Source: Ptiloglossa arizonensis (taxonomy: Eukaryota > Arthropoda > Insecta > Hymenoptera > Colletidae). From it: DNA of 64,000 bases. Below, one piece after another: positions 38,131 to 50,409 of the stretch; position 1 is the first letter of the stretch; each line of letters begins with the position of its first letter. The stretch covers positions 186,001 through 250,000 of the forward strand of contig NW_027478525.1 in the NCBI RefSeq assembly GCF_051014685.1, written 5' to 3'. The notes below the pieces were generated by a model. That model worked only from the letters and a program-made list of their open reading frames with translations, ran no database searches and had not been told where the DNA came from. Both the position numbers and the translations under genes were made by a program.

Positions 38131-38155
38131 TCCAGTTATTCGTCTCGAGCAACAG
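38106..38155. other. Chimeric monomer at a duplication junction
   Basis: The tail starts as the TATGCGTACTATTCC version, which elsewhere continues as TTCTAGTTACTCGTTTCGAG, but here continues as TTCCAGTTATTCGTCTCGAGCAAC, the end of the TATGTGTAG version. The switch lies within the identical stretch CCCCTAGGCCGTT, at the exact edge of the 2,274-bp duplication. This is what an unequal crossover in register would leave. Confidence 0.85.
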
Positions 38156-40404
38156 AACTGCGAAAATTTTGAGTTTCTCAAGCGTTTCTTACTTCCAAAC
38201 TGCCATATCTCGCGAACGGATTGACCAATCCGCAAAATTTCTGTTGCGTCTGAAAGTAGAAACTCGCCCGATTACAACGGTGTGCGTACTATTCCCCTAG
38301 GCCGTTCTAGTTACTCGTTTCGAGCATCAGAACTGCGAAAATTTTGAGTTTCTCAAGCGTTTCTTACATCCAAACTGCCATATCTCGCGAACGGATTGAT
38401 CAATCCGCAAAATTTCTGTTGCATCTGAAAGTAGAAACTCGCCCGATTACAACGGTATGCGTACTATTCCCCTAGGCCGTTCTAGTTACTCGTTTCGAGC
38501 ATCAGAACTGCGAAAATTTTGAGTTCCTCAAGCGTTTCTTACATCCAAACTGCCATATCTCGCGAACGGATTGATCAATCCGCCAAATTTCTGTTGCATC
38601 TGAAAGTAGAAACTCGCCCGATTACAACGGTAGGTGTAGTTTTCCCCTAGGCCGTTCTAGTTATTCGTTTCGAGCATCAGAACTGCGAAAATTTTGATTT
38701 TCTCAAACGTTCTTACATCCAAACTGCCATATCTCGCGAACGGATTGACCAATCCGCAAAATTTCTGTTGCATCTGAAAGTAGAAAATCGCCCGATTACA
38801 ACGGTATGCGTACTTTTCCCCTATGCCGTTCTAGATACTCGTTTCGAGCATCAGAACTGCGAAAATTTTGAGTTTCTCAAGCGTTTCTTATTTCCAAACT
38901 GCCATATCTCGCGAACGGATTGATCAATCCGCAAAATTTCTGTGGCATCTGAAAGTAGAAACTCGCCCGATTACAACGGTGTGCGCACTTTTCCCCTAGG
39001 CCGTTCCAGTTATTCGTTTCGAGCATCAGAACTGCGAAAATTTTGAGTTTCTCAAGCGTTTCTTACATCCAAACTGCCATATCTCGCGAACGGATTGATC
39101 AATCCGCCAAATTTCTGTTGCATCTGAAAGTGGAAACTCGCCCGATTACAACGGTATGCGCACTTTTCCCCTAGGCCGTTCTAGTTATTCGTGTCAAGCA
39201 TCAGAACTGCGAAAATTTTGAGTTTCTCAAGCGTTTCTTACCTCCAAACTGCCATATCTCGCGAACGGATTGACCAATCCGCAAAATTTCTGTTGCTTCT
39301 GAAAGTAGAAACTCGCCCGATTACAACGGTATTCGTACTTTTCCCCTAGGCCGTTCCAGTTATTCATTTCGAGCATCAGAACTGCGAAAATTTTGAGTTT
39401 CTCAAGCGTTTCTTACCTCCAAACTGCCATATCTCGCGAACGGATTGACCAATCCGCAAAATTTCTGTTGTATCTGAAAGTAGAAACTCGCCCGATTACA
39501 ACGGTGTGCGTACTATTCCCCTAGGCCGTTCTAGTTACTCGTTTCGAGCATCAGAACTGCGAAAATTTTGAGTTTCTCAAGCGTTTCTTACATCCAAACT
39601 GCCATATCTCGCGAACGGATTGATCAATCCGCAAAATTTCTGTTGCATCTGAAAGTAGAAACTCGCCCGATTACAACGGTATGCGTACTATTCCCCTAGG
39701 CCGTTCTAGTTACTCGTTTCGAGCATCAGAACTGAGAAAATTTTGAGTTTCTCAAGCATTTCTTACATCCAAACTGCCATATCTCGCGAACGGATTGATC
39801 AATCCGCCAAATTTCTGTTGCATCTGAAAGTAGAAACTCGCCCGATTACAACGGTAGGTGTAGTTTTCCCCTAGGCCGTTCTAGTTATTCGTTTCGAGCA
39901 TCAGAACTGCGAAAATTTTGAGTTTCTCAAGCGTTTCATACATCCAAACTGCCATATCTCGCGAACGGATTGACCGATCCGCAAAATTTCTGTTGCATCT
40001 GAAAGTAGAGACTCGCCCGATTACAACGGTATGTGTAGTTTTCCCCTAGGCCGTTCCAGTTATTCGTCTCGAGCAACAGAACTGCGAAAATTTTGAGTTT
40101 CTCAAGCGTTTCTTACTTCCAAACTGCCATATCTCGCGAACGGATTGACCAATCCGCAAAATTTCTGTTGCGTCTGAAAGTAGAAACTCGCCCGATTACA
40201 ACGGTGTGCGTACTATTCCCCTAGGCCGTTCTAGTTACTCGTTTCGAGCATCAGAACTGCGAAAATTTTGAGTTTCTCAAGCGTTTCTTACATCCAAACT
40301 GCCATATCTCGCGAACGGATTGATCAATCCGCAAAATTTCTGTTGCATCTGAAAGTAGAAACTCGCCCGATTACAACGGTATGCGTACTATTCCCCTAGG
40401 CCGT
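38131..40404. repeat. 13-monomer HOR, 2,274 bp, copy 2
   Basis: Direct partner of the previous unit; identity ends near 40,404 where TTCTAG replaces TTCCAG. The sequence then continues as in segment F copies. Confidence 0.9.
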
Positions 40405-42717
40405 TCTAGTTACTCGTTTCGAGCATCAGAACTGCGAAAATTTTGAGTTCCTCAAGCGTTTCTTACATCCAAACTGCCATATCTCGCGAACGGATTGACC
40501 AATCCGCAAAATGTCTGTTGCATCTGAAAGTAGAGACTCGCCCGATTACAACGGTATGTGTAGTTTTCCCCTAGGCCGTTCCAGTTATTCGTCTCGAGCA
40601 ACAGAACTGCGAAAATTTTGAGTTTCTCAAGCGTTTCTTACATCCAAACTGCCATATCTCGCGAACGGATTGACCAATCCGCAAAATTTCTGTGGCATCT
40701 GAAAGTAGAGACTCGCCCGATTACAACGGTATGCGTACTTTTCCCCTAGGCCGTTCTAGTTATTCGTTTCGAGCATCAGAACGGCGAAATTTTTGAGTTT
40801 CTCAAGCGTTCCTTACCTCCAAACTGCCATATCTCGCGAACGGATTGACCAATCCGCAAAATTTCTGTTGCATCTGAAAGTAGAGACTCGCCCGATTACA
40901 ACGGTATGTGTAGTTTTCCCCTAGGCCGTTCCAGTTATTCGTCTCGAGCAACAGAACTGCGAAAATTTTGAGTTTCTCAAGCGTTTCTTACTTCCAAACT
41001 GCCATATCTCGCGAACGGATTGACCAATCCGCAAAATTTCTGTTGCGTCTGAAAGTAGAAACTCGCCCGATTACAACGGTGTGCGTACTATTCCCCTAGG
41101 CCGTTCTAGTTACTCGTTTCGAGCATCAGAACTGCGAAAATTTTGAGTTTCTCAAGCGTTTCTTACATCCAAACTGCCATATCTCGCGAACGGATTGATC
41201 AATCCGCAAAATTTCTGTTGCATCTGAAAGTAGAAACTCGCCCGATTACAACGGTATGCGTACTATTCCCCTAGGCCGTTCTAGTTACTCGTTTCGAGCA
41301 TCAGAACTGCGAAAATTTTGAGTTCCTCAAGCGTTTCTTACATCCAAACTGCCATATCTCGCGAACGGATTGATCAATCCGCCAAATTTCTGTTGCATCT
41401 GAAAGTAGAAACTCGCCCGATTACAACGGTAGGTGTAGTTTTCCCCTAGGCCGTTCTAGTTATTCGTTTCGAGCATCAGAACTGCGAAAATTTTGATTTT
41501 CTCAAACGTTCTTACATCCAAACTGCCATATCTCGCGAAGGGATTGACCAATCCGCAAAATTTCTGTTGCATCTGAAAGTAGAAAATCGCCCGATTACAA
41601 CGGTATGCGTACTTTTCCCCTATGCCGTTCTAGATACTCGTTTCGAGCATCAGAACTGCGAAAATTTTGAGTTTCTCAAGCGTTTCTTATTTCCAAACTG
41701 CCATATCTCGCGAACGGATTGATCAATCCGCAAAATTTCTGTGGCATCTGAAAGTAGAAACTCGCCCGATTACAACGGTGTGCGCACTTTTCCCCTAGGC
41801 CGTTCCAGTTATTCGTTTCGAGCATCAGAACTGCGAAAATTTTGAGTTTCTCAAGCGTTTCTTACATCCAAACTGCCATATCTCGCGAACGGATTGATCA
41901 ATCCGCCAAATTTCTGTTGCATCTGAAAGTGGAAACTCGCCCGATTACAACGGTATGCGCACTTTTCCCCTAGGCCGTTCTAGTTATTCGTGTCAAGCAT
42001 CAGAACTGCGAAAATTTTGAGTTTCTCAAGCGTTTCTTACCTCCAAACTGCCATATCTCGCGAACGGATTGACCAATCCGCAAAATTTCTGTTGCTTCTG
42101 AAAGTAGAAACTCGCCCGATTACAACGGTATTCGTACTTTTCCCCTAGGCCGTTCCAGTTATTCATTTCGAGCATCAGAACTGCGAAAATGTTGAGTTTC
42201 TCAAGCGTTTCTTACCTCCAAACTGCCATATCTCGCGAACGGATTGACCAATCCGCAAAATTTCTGTTGCATCTGAAAGTAGAAACTCGCCCGATTACAA
42301 CGGTGTGCGTACTATTCCCCTAGGCCGTTCTAGTTACTCGTTTCGAGCATCAGAACTGCGAAAATTTTGAGTTTCTCAAGCGTTTCTTACATCCAAACTG
42401 CCATATCTCGCGAACGGATTGATCAATCCGCAAAATTTCTGTTGCATCTGAAAGTAGAAACTCGCCCGATTACAACGGTATGCGTACTATTCCCCTAGGC
42501 CGTTCTAGTTACTCGTTTCGAGCATCAGAACTGAGAAAATTTTGAGTTTCTCAAGCATTTCTTACATCCAAACTGCCATATCTCGCGAACGGATTGATCA
42601 ATCCGCCAAATTTCTGTTGCATCTGAAAGTAGAAACTCGCCCGATTACAACGGTAGGTGTAGTTTTCCCCTAGGCCGTTCTAGTTATTCGTTTCGAGCAT
42701 CAGAACTGCGAAAATTT
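39888..42717. repeat. Long HOR segment F, copy 3 (partial)
   Basis: Matches 34,815-37,645 at 5,073 bp. TTTCATACATCC maps 34,861 to 39,934 and the deletion monomer 36,433 to 41,506. Private changes: CGCGAAGGGATTG at about 41,534 and GCGAAAATGTTGAG at about 42,183. Confidence 0.85.
40870..41804. repeat. Segment G, copy 1 (14-monomer spacing)
   Basis: Matches 43,319-44,253 at 2,449 bp (14 x 175 minus 1), with the deletion monomer at 41,506 and 43,955. The match stops where the second copy switches tail at about 44,253. Confidence 0.75.
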
Positions 42718-43318
42718 TGAGTTTCTCAAACGTTTCTTACATCCAAACTGCCATATCTCGCGAACGGATTGACCAATCCGCAAAATTTCTGTTGCATCTG
42801 AAAGTAGAAAATCGCCCGATTACAACGGTATGCGTACTTTTCCCCTATGCCGTTCTAGATACTCGTTTCGAGCATCAGAACTGCGAAAATTTTGAGTTTC
42901 TCAAGCGTTTCTTATTTCCAAACTGCCATATCTCGCGAACGGATTGATCAATCCGCAAAATTTCTGTGGCATCTGAAAGTAGAAACTCGCCCGATTACAA
43001 CGGTATGTGTAGTTTTCCCCTAGGCCTAACCAGTTATTCGTTTCGAGCATCAGAACTGCGAAAATTTTGAGTTTCTCAAGCGTTCCTTACCTCCAAACTG
43101 CCATATCTCGCGAACGGATTGACCAATCCGCAAAATTTCTGTTGCATCTGAAAGTAGAGACTCGCCCGATTACAACGGTGTGTGTAGTTTTCCCCTACGC
43201 CGTTCCAGTTATTCGTTTCGAGCATCAGAACTGCGAAAATTTTGAGTTTCTCAAGCGTTTCATACATCCAAACTGCCATATCTCGCGAACGGATTGACCG
43301 ATCCGCAAAATTTCTGTT

Positions 43319-44253
43319 GCATCTGAAAGTAGAGACTCGCCCGATTACAACGGTATGTGTAGTTTTCCCCTAGGCCGTTCCAGTTATTCGTCTCGAGCAA
43401 CAGAACTGCGAAAATTTTGAGTTTCTCAAGCGTTTCTTACTTCCAAACTGCCATATCTCGCGAACGGATTGACCAATCCGTAAAATTTCTGTTGCGTCTG
43501 AAAGTAGAAACTCGCCCGATTACAACGGTGTGCGTACTATTCCCCTAGGCCGTTCTAGTTACTCGTTTCGAGCATCAGAACTGCGAAAATTTTGAGTTTC
43601 TCAAGCGTTTCTTACATCCAAACTGCCATATCTCGCGAACGGATTGATCAATCCGCAAAATTTCTGTTGCATCTGAAAGTAGAAACTCGCCCGATTACAA
43701 CGGTATGCGTACTATTCCCCTAGGCCGTTCTAGTTACTCGTTTCGAGCATCAGAACTGCGAAAATTTTGAGTTCCTCAAGCGTTTCTTACATCCAAACTG
43801 CCATATCTCGCGAACGGATTGATCAATCCGCCAAATTTCTGTTGCATCTGAAAGTAGAAACTCGCCCGATTACAACGGTAGGTGTAGTTTTCCCCTAGGC
43901 CGTTCTAGTTATTCGTTTCGAGCATCAGAACTGCGAAAATTTTGATTTTCTCAAACGTTCTTACATCCAAACTGCCATATCTCGCGAACGGATTGACCAA
44001 TCCGCAAAATTTCTGTTGCATCTGAAAGTAGAAAATCGCCCGATTACAACGGTATGCGTACTTTTCCCCTATGCCGTTCTAGATACTCGTTTCGAGCATC
44101 AGAACTGCGAAAATTTTGAGTTTCTCAAGCGTTTCTTATTTCCAAACTGCCATATCTCGCGAACGGATTGATCAATCCGCAAAATTTCTGTGGCATCTGA
44201 AAGTAGAAACTCGCCCGATTACAACGGTGTGCGCACTTTTCCCCTAGGCCGTT
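43319..44253. repeat. Segment G, copy 2
   Basis: Partner of 40,870-41,804 and also matched at +2,974 (17 x 175 minus 1) by about 46,293-47,227, giving three related copies in a row with unequal spacing. Private: AATCCGTAAAATTTC at about 43,476. Confidence 0.75.
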
Positions 44254-44280
44254 CTAGTTATTCGTGTCAAGCATCAGAAC
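44221..44280. other. Fused monomer consistent with precise loss of one monomer
   Basis: The tail begins TGTGCGCAC, which elsewhere is followed by TTCCAGTTATTCGTTTCGAG, but ends TTCTAGTTATTCGTGTCAAG, the end of the TATGCGCAC version that normally sits one monomer later. One 175-bp unit is therefore missing relative to the related strings at about 41,780-42,000 and 47,200-47,420. The register is unchanged, so the event joined homologous points. Confidence 0.8.
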
Positions 44281-44444
44281 TGCGAAAATTTTGAGTTTCT
44301 CAAGCGTTTCTTACCTCCAAACTGCCATATCTCGCGAACGGATTGACCAATCCGCAAAATTTCTGTTGCTTCTGAAAGTAGAAACTCGCCCGATTACAAC
44401 GGTATTCGTACTTTTCCCCTAGGCCGTTCCAGTTATTCATTTCG

Positions 44445-46795
44445 AGCATCAGAACTGCGAAAATTTTGAGTTTCTCAAGCGTTTCTTACATCCAAACTGC
44501 CATATCTCGCGAACGGATTGATCAATCCGCAAAATTTCTGTTGCATCTGAAAGTAGAAACTCGCCCGATTACAACGGTATGCGTACTATTCCCCTAGGCC
44601 GTTCTAGTTACTCGTTTCGAGCATCAGAACTGAGAAAATTTTGAGTTTCTCAAGCATTTCTTACATCCAAACTGCCATATCTCGCGAACGGATTGATCAA
44701 TCCGCCAAATTTCTGTTGCATCTGAAAGTAGAAACTCGCCCGATTACAACGGTAGGTGTAGTTTTCCCCTAGGCCGTTCTAGTTATTCGTTTCGAGCATC
44801 AGAACTGCGAAAATTTTGAGTTTCTCAAACGTTTCTTACATCCAAACTGCCATATCTCGCGAACGGATTGACCAATCCGCAAAATTTCTGTTGCATCTGA
44901 AAGTAGAAAATCGCCCGATTACAACGGTATGCGTACTTTTCCCCTATGCCGTTCTAGATACTCGTTTCGAGCATCAGAACTGCGAAAATTTTGAGTTTCT
45001 CAAGCGTTTCTTACTTCCAAACTGCCATATCTCGCGAACGGATTGATCAATCCGCAAAATTTCTGTGGCATCTGAAAGTAGAAACTCGCCCGATTACAAC
45101 GGTATGTGTAGTTTTCCCCTAGGCCTAACCAGTTATTCGTTTCGAGCATCAGAACTGCGAAAATTTTGAGTTTCTCAAGCGTTCCTTACCTCCTAACTGC
45201 CATATCTCGCGAACGGATTGACCAATCCGCAAAATTTCTGTTGCATCTGAAAGTAGAGACTCGCCCGATTACAACGGTGTGTGTAGTTTTCCCCTACGCC
45301 GTTCCAGTTATTCGTTTCGAGCATCAGACCTGCGAAAATTTTGAGTTTCTCAAGCGTTTCATACATCCAAACTGCCATATCTCGCGAACGGATTGACCGA
45401 TCCGCAAAATTTCTGTTGCATCTGAAAGTAGAAACTCGCCCGATTGCAACGGTGTGCGCACTTTTCCCCTAGGCCGTTCCAGTTATTCGTTTCGAGCATC
45501 AGAACTGCGAAAATTTTGAGTTTCTCAAGCGTTTCTTACATCCAAACTGTCATATCTCGCGAACGGATTGATCAATCCGCCAAATTTCTGTTGCATCTGA
45601 AAGTGGAAACTCGCCCGATTACAACGGTATGCGCAATTTTCCCCTAGGCCGTTCTAGTTATTCGTGTCAAGCATCAGAACTGCGAAAATTTTGAGTTTCT
45701 CAAGCGTTTCTTACCTCCAAACTGCCATATCTCGCGAACGGATTGACCAATCCGCAAAATTTCTGTTGCTTCTGAAAGTAGAAACTCGCCCGATTACAAC
45801 GGTATTCCTACTTTTCCCCTAGGCCGTTCCAGTTATTCATTTCGAGCATCAGAACTGCGAAAATTTTGAGTTTCTCAAGCGTTTCTTACCTCCAAACTGC
45901 CATATCTCGCGAACGGATTGACCAATCCGCAAAATTTCTGTTGCATCTGAAAGTAGAAACTCGCCCGATTACAACTGTGGGTGTAGTTTTCCCCTAGGCC
46001 GTTCTAGTTATTCGTTTCGAGCATCAGAACTGCGAAAATTTTGAGTTTCTCAAGCGTTCCTTACCTCCAAACTGCCATATCTCGCGAACGGATTGACCAA
46101 TCCGCAAAATTTCTGTTGCATCTGAAAGTAGAGACTCGCCCGATTACAACGGTGTGTGTAGTTTTCCCCTACGCCGTTCCAGTTATTCGTTTCGAGCATC
46201 AGAACTGCGAAAATTTTGAGTTTCTCAAGCGTTTCATACATCCAAACTGCCATATCTCGCGAACGGATTGACCGATCCGCAAAATTTCTGTTGCATCTGA
46301 AAGTAGAGACTCGCCCGATTACAACGGTATGTGTAGTTTTCCCCTAGGCCGTTCCAGTTATTCGTCTCGAGCAACAGAACTGCGAAAATTTTGAGTTTCT
46401 CAAGCGTTTCTTACTTCCAAACTGCCATATCTCGCGAACGGATTGACCAATCCGCAAAATTTCTGTTGCGTCTGAAAGTAGAAACTCGCCCGATTACAAC
46501 GGTGTGCGTACTATTCCCCTAGGCCGTTCTAGTTACTCGTTTCGAGCATCAGAACTGCGAAAATTTTGAGTTTCTCAAGCGTTTCTTACATCCAAACTGC
46601 CATATCTCGCGAACGGATTGATCAATCCGCAAAATTTCTGTTGCATCTGAAAGTAGAAACTCGCCCGATTACAACGGTATGCGTACTATTCCCCTAGGCC
46701 GTTCTAGTTACTCGTTTCGAGCATCAGAACTGCGAAAATTTTGAGTTCCTCAAGCGTTTCTTACATCCAAACTGCCATATCTTGCGAACGGATTG
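44445..46795. repeat. Displaced copy of 29,400-31,750
   Basis: Matches at 15,045 bp (86 x 175 minus 5; five deletion monomers lie between). It shares GAACTGAGAAAA, the rare CCTCCTAAC monomer (about 45,190 and 30,145), GATTGCAACGG and CAACTGTGGG in the same order. Private changes: CATCAGACCTGC at about 45,323, AAACTGTCATATC at about 45,545, GCGCAATTTTCC at about 45,631, GGTATTCCTAC at about 45,802, and CTTGCGAACG and AAATATCTG near 46,780-46,810. Confidence 0.85.
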
Positions 46796-47227
46796 ATCAA
46801 TCCGCCAAATATCTGTTGCATCTGAAAGTAGAAACTCGCCCGATTACAACGGTAGGTGTAGTTTTCCCCTAGGCCGTTCTAGTTATTCGTTTCGAGCATC
46901 AGAACTGCGAAAATTTTGATTTTCTCAAACGTTCTTACATCCAAACTGCCATATCTCGCGAACGGATTGACCAATCCGCAAAATTTCTGTTGCATCTGAA
47001 AGTAGAAAATCGCCCGATTACAACGGTATGCGTACTTTTCCCCTATGCCGTTCTAGATACTCGTTTCGAGCATCAGAACTGCGAAAATTTTGAGTTTCTC
47101 AAGCGTTTCTTATTTCCAAACTGCCATATCTCGCGAACGGATTGATCAATCCGCAAAATTTCTGTGGCATCTGAAAGTAGAAACTCGCCCGATTACAACG
47201 GTGTGCGCACTTTTCCCCTAGGCCGTT
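46293..47227. repeat. Segment G, copy 3
   Basis: Related to 43,319-44,253 at +2,974 and carrying the ninth and last deletion monomer (46,929). After it the family reverts to the undeleted ACGTTTCTTAC form (about 48,150). Confidence 0.75.
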
Positions 47228-47609
47228 CCAGTTATTCGTTTCGAGCATCAGAACTGCGAAAATTTTGAGTTTCTCAAGCGTTTCTTACATCCAAACTGCC
47301 ATATCTCGCGAACGGATTGATCAATCCGCCAAATTTCTGTTGCATCTGAAAGTGGAAACTCGCCCGATTACAACGGTATGCGCACTTTTCCCCTAGGCCG
47401 TTCTAGTTATTCGTGTCAAGCATCAGAACTGCGAAAATTTTGAGTTTCTCAAGCGTTTCTTACCTCCAAACTGCCATATCTCGCGAACGGATTGACCAAT
47501 CCGCAAAATTTCTGTTGCTTCTTAAAGTAGAAACTCGCCCGATTACAACGGTATTCGTACTTTTCCCCTAGGCCGTTCCAGTTATTCATTTCGAGCATCA
47601 GAACTGCGA

Positions 47610-49009
47610 AAATTTTGAGTTTCTCAAGCGTTTCTTACCTCCAAACTGCCATATCTCGCGAACGGATTGACCAATCCGCAAAATTTCTGTTGCATCTGAA
47701 AGTAGAAACTCGCCCGATTACAACGGTGTGCGTACTATTCCCCTAGGCCGTTCTAGTTACTCGTTTCGAGCATCAGAACTGCGAAAATTTTGAGTTTCTC
47801 AAGCGTTTCTTACATCCAAACTGCCATATCTCGCGAACGGATTGATCAATCCGCAAAATTTCTGTTGCATCAGAAAGTAGAAACTCGCCCGATTACAACG
47901 GTATGCGTACTATTCCCCTAGGCCGTTCTAGTTACTCGTTTCGAGCATCAGAACTGCGAAAATTTTGAGTTCCTCAAGCGTTTCTTACATCCAAACTGCC
48001 ATATCTCGCGAACGGATTGATCAATCCGCCAAATTTCTGTTGCATCTGAAAGTAGAAACTCGCCCGATTACAACGGTAGGTGTAGTTTTCCCCTAGGCCG
48101 TTCTAGTTATTCGTTTCGAGCATCAGAACTGCGAAAATTTTGATTTTCTCAAACGTTTCTTACATCCAAACTGCCATATCTCGCGAACGGATTGACCAAT
48201 CCGCAAAATTTCTGTTGCATCTGAAAGTAGAAAATCGCCCGATTACAACGGTATGCGTACTTTTCCCCTATGCCGTTCTAGATACTCGTTTCGAGCATCA
48301 GAACTGCGAAAATTTTGAGTTTCTCAAGCGTTTCTTATTTCCAAACTGCCATATCTCGCGAACGGATTGATCAATCCGCAAAATTTCTGTGGCATCTGAA
48401 AGTAGAAACTCGCCCGATTACAACGCTATGTGTAGTTTTCCCCTAGGCCTAACCAGTTATTCGTTTCGAGCATCAGAACTGCGAAAATTTTGAGTTTCTC
48501 AAGCGTTCCTTACCTCCAAACTGCCATATCTCGCGAACGGATTGACCAATCCGCAAAATTTCTGTTGCATCTGAAAGTAGAGACTCGCCCGATTACAACG
48601 GTGTGTGTAGTTTTCCCCTACGCCGTTCCAGTTATTCGTTTCGAGCATCAGAACTGCGAAAATTTTGAGTTTCTCAAGCGTTTCATACATCCAAACTGCC
48701 ATATCTCGCGAACGGATTGACCGATCCGCAAAATTTCTGTTGCATCTGAAAGTAGAAACTCGCCCGATTGCAACGGTGTGCGCACTTTTCCCCTAGGCCG
48801 TTCCAGTTATTCGTTTCGAGCATCAGAACTGCGAAAATTTTGAGTTTCTCAAGCGTTTCTTACATCCAAACTGCCATATCTCGCGAACGGATTGATCAAT
48901 CCGCCAAATTTCTGTTGCATCTGAAAGTGGAAACTCGCCCGATTACAACGGTATGCGCACTTTTCCCCTAGGCCGTTCTAGTTATTCGTGTCAAGCATCA
49001 GAACTGCGA
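47610..49009. repeat. 8-monomer HOR, 1,400 bp, copy 1
   Basis: Repeats at +1,400: GGCCTAACC at about 48,446 and 49,846, TTTCATACATCC at about 48,680 and 50,080, GATTGCAACGG at about 48,766 and 50,166. Differences: GCATCAGAAAG at about 47,868; GAGTTCCTCAAGCG against GAGTTTCTCAAGCA near 47,970 and 49,370; TTTTGATTTT against TTTTGAGTTT; CAACGCTATG at about 48,422. Confidence 0.8.
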
Positions 49010-50409
49010 AAATTTTGAGTTTCTCAAGCGTTTCTTACCTGCAAACTGCCATATCTCGCGAACGGATTGACCAATCCGCAAAATTTCTGTTGCATCTGAA
49101 AGTAGAAACTCGCCCGATTACAACGGTTTGCGTACTATTCCCCTAGGCCGTTCTAGTTACTCGTTTCGAGCATCAGAACTGCGAAAATTTTGAGTTTCTC
49201 AAGCGTTTCTTACATCCAAACTGCCATATCTCGCGAACGGATTGATCAATCCGCAAAATTTCTGTTGCATCTGAAAGTAGAAACTCGCCCGATTACAACG
49301 GTATGCGTACTATTCCCCTAGGCCGTTCTAGTTACTCGTTTCGATCATCAGAACTGCGAAAATTTTGAGTTTCTCAAGCATTTCTTACATCCAAACTGCC
49401 ATATCTCGCGAACGGATTGATCAATCCGCCAAATTTCTGTTGCATCTGAAAGTAGAAACTCGCCCGATTACAACGGTAGGTGTAGTTTTCCCCTAGGCCG
49501 TTCTAGTTATTCGTTTCGAGCATCAGAACTGCGAAAATTTTGAGTTTCTCAAACGTTTCTTACATCCAAACTGCCATATCTCGCGAACGGATTGACCAAT
49601 CCGCAAAATTTCTGTTGTATCTGAAAGTAGAAAATCGCCCGATTACAACGGTATGCGTACTTTTCCCCTATGCCGTTCTAGATACTCGTTTCGAGCATCA
49701 GAACTGCGAAAATTTTGAGTTTCTCAAGCGTTTCTTATTTCCAAACTGCCATATCTCGCGAACGGATTGAACAATCCGCAAAATTTCTGTGGCATCTGAA
49801 AGTAGAAACTCGCCCGATTACAACGGTATGTGTAGTTTTCCCCTAGGCCTAACCAGTTATTCGTTTCGAGCATCAGAACTGCGAAAATTTTGAGTTTCTC
49901 AAGCGTTCCTTACCTCCAAACTGCCATATCTCGCGAACGGATTGACCAATCCGCAAAATTTCTGTTGCATCTGAAAGTAGAGACTCGCCCGATTACAACG
50001 GTGTGTGTAGTTTTCCCCTACGCCGTTCCAGTTATTCGTTTCGAGCATCAGAACTGCGAAAATTTTGAGTTTCTCAAGCGTTTCATACATCCAAACTGCC
50101 ATATCTCGCGAACGGATTGACCGATCCGCAAAATTTCTGTTGCATCTGAAAGTAGAAACTCGCCCGATTGCAACGGTGTGCGCACTTTTCCCCTAGGCCG
50201 ATCCAGTTATTCGTTTCGAGCATCAGAACTGCGAAAATTTTGAGTTTCTCAAGCGTTTCTTACATCCAAACTGCCATATCTCGCGAACGGATTGATCAAT
50301 CCGCCAAATTTCCGTTGCATCTGAAAGTGGAAACTCGCCCGATTACAACGGTATGCGCACTTTTCCCCTAGGCCGTTCTAGTTATTCGTGTCAAGCATCA
50401 GAACTGCGA
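49010..50409. repeat. 8-monomer HOR, 1,400 bp, copy 2
   Basis: Partner of the previous unit; homology runs to about 50,493. Private changes: CCTGCAAACTG at about 49,037, TCGATCATCAG at about 49,342, and GATTGAACAATCC near 49,766, which changes one base at the dyad centre. Confidence 0.8.
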
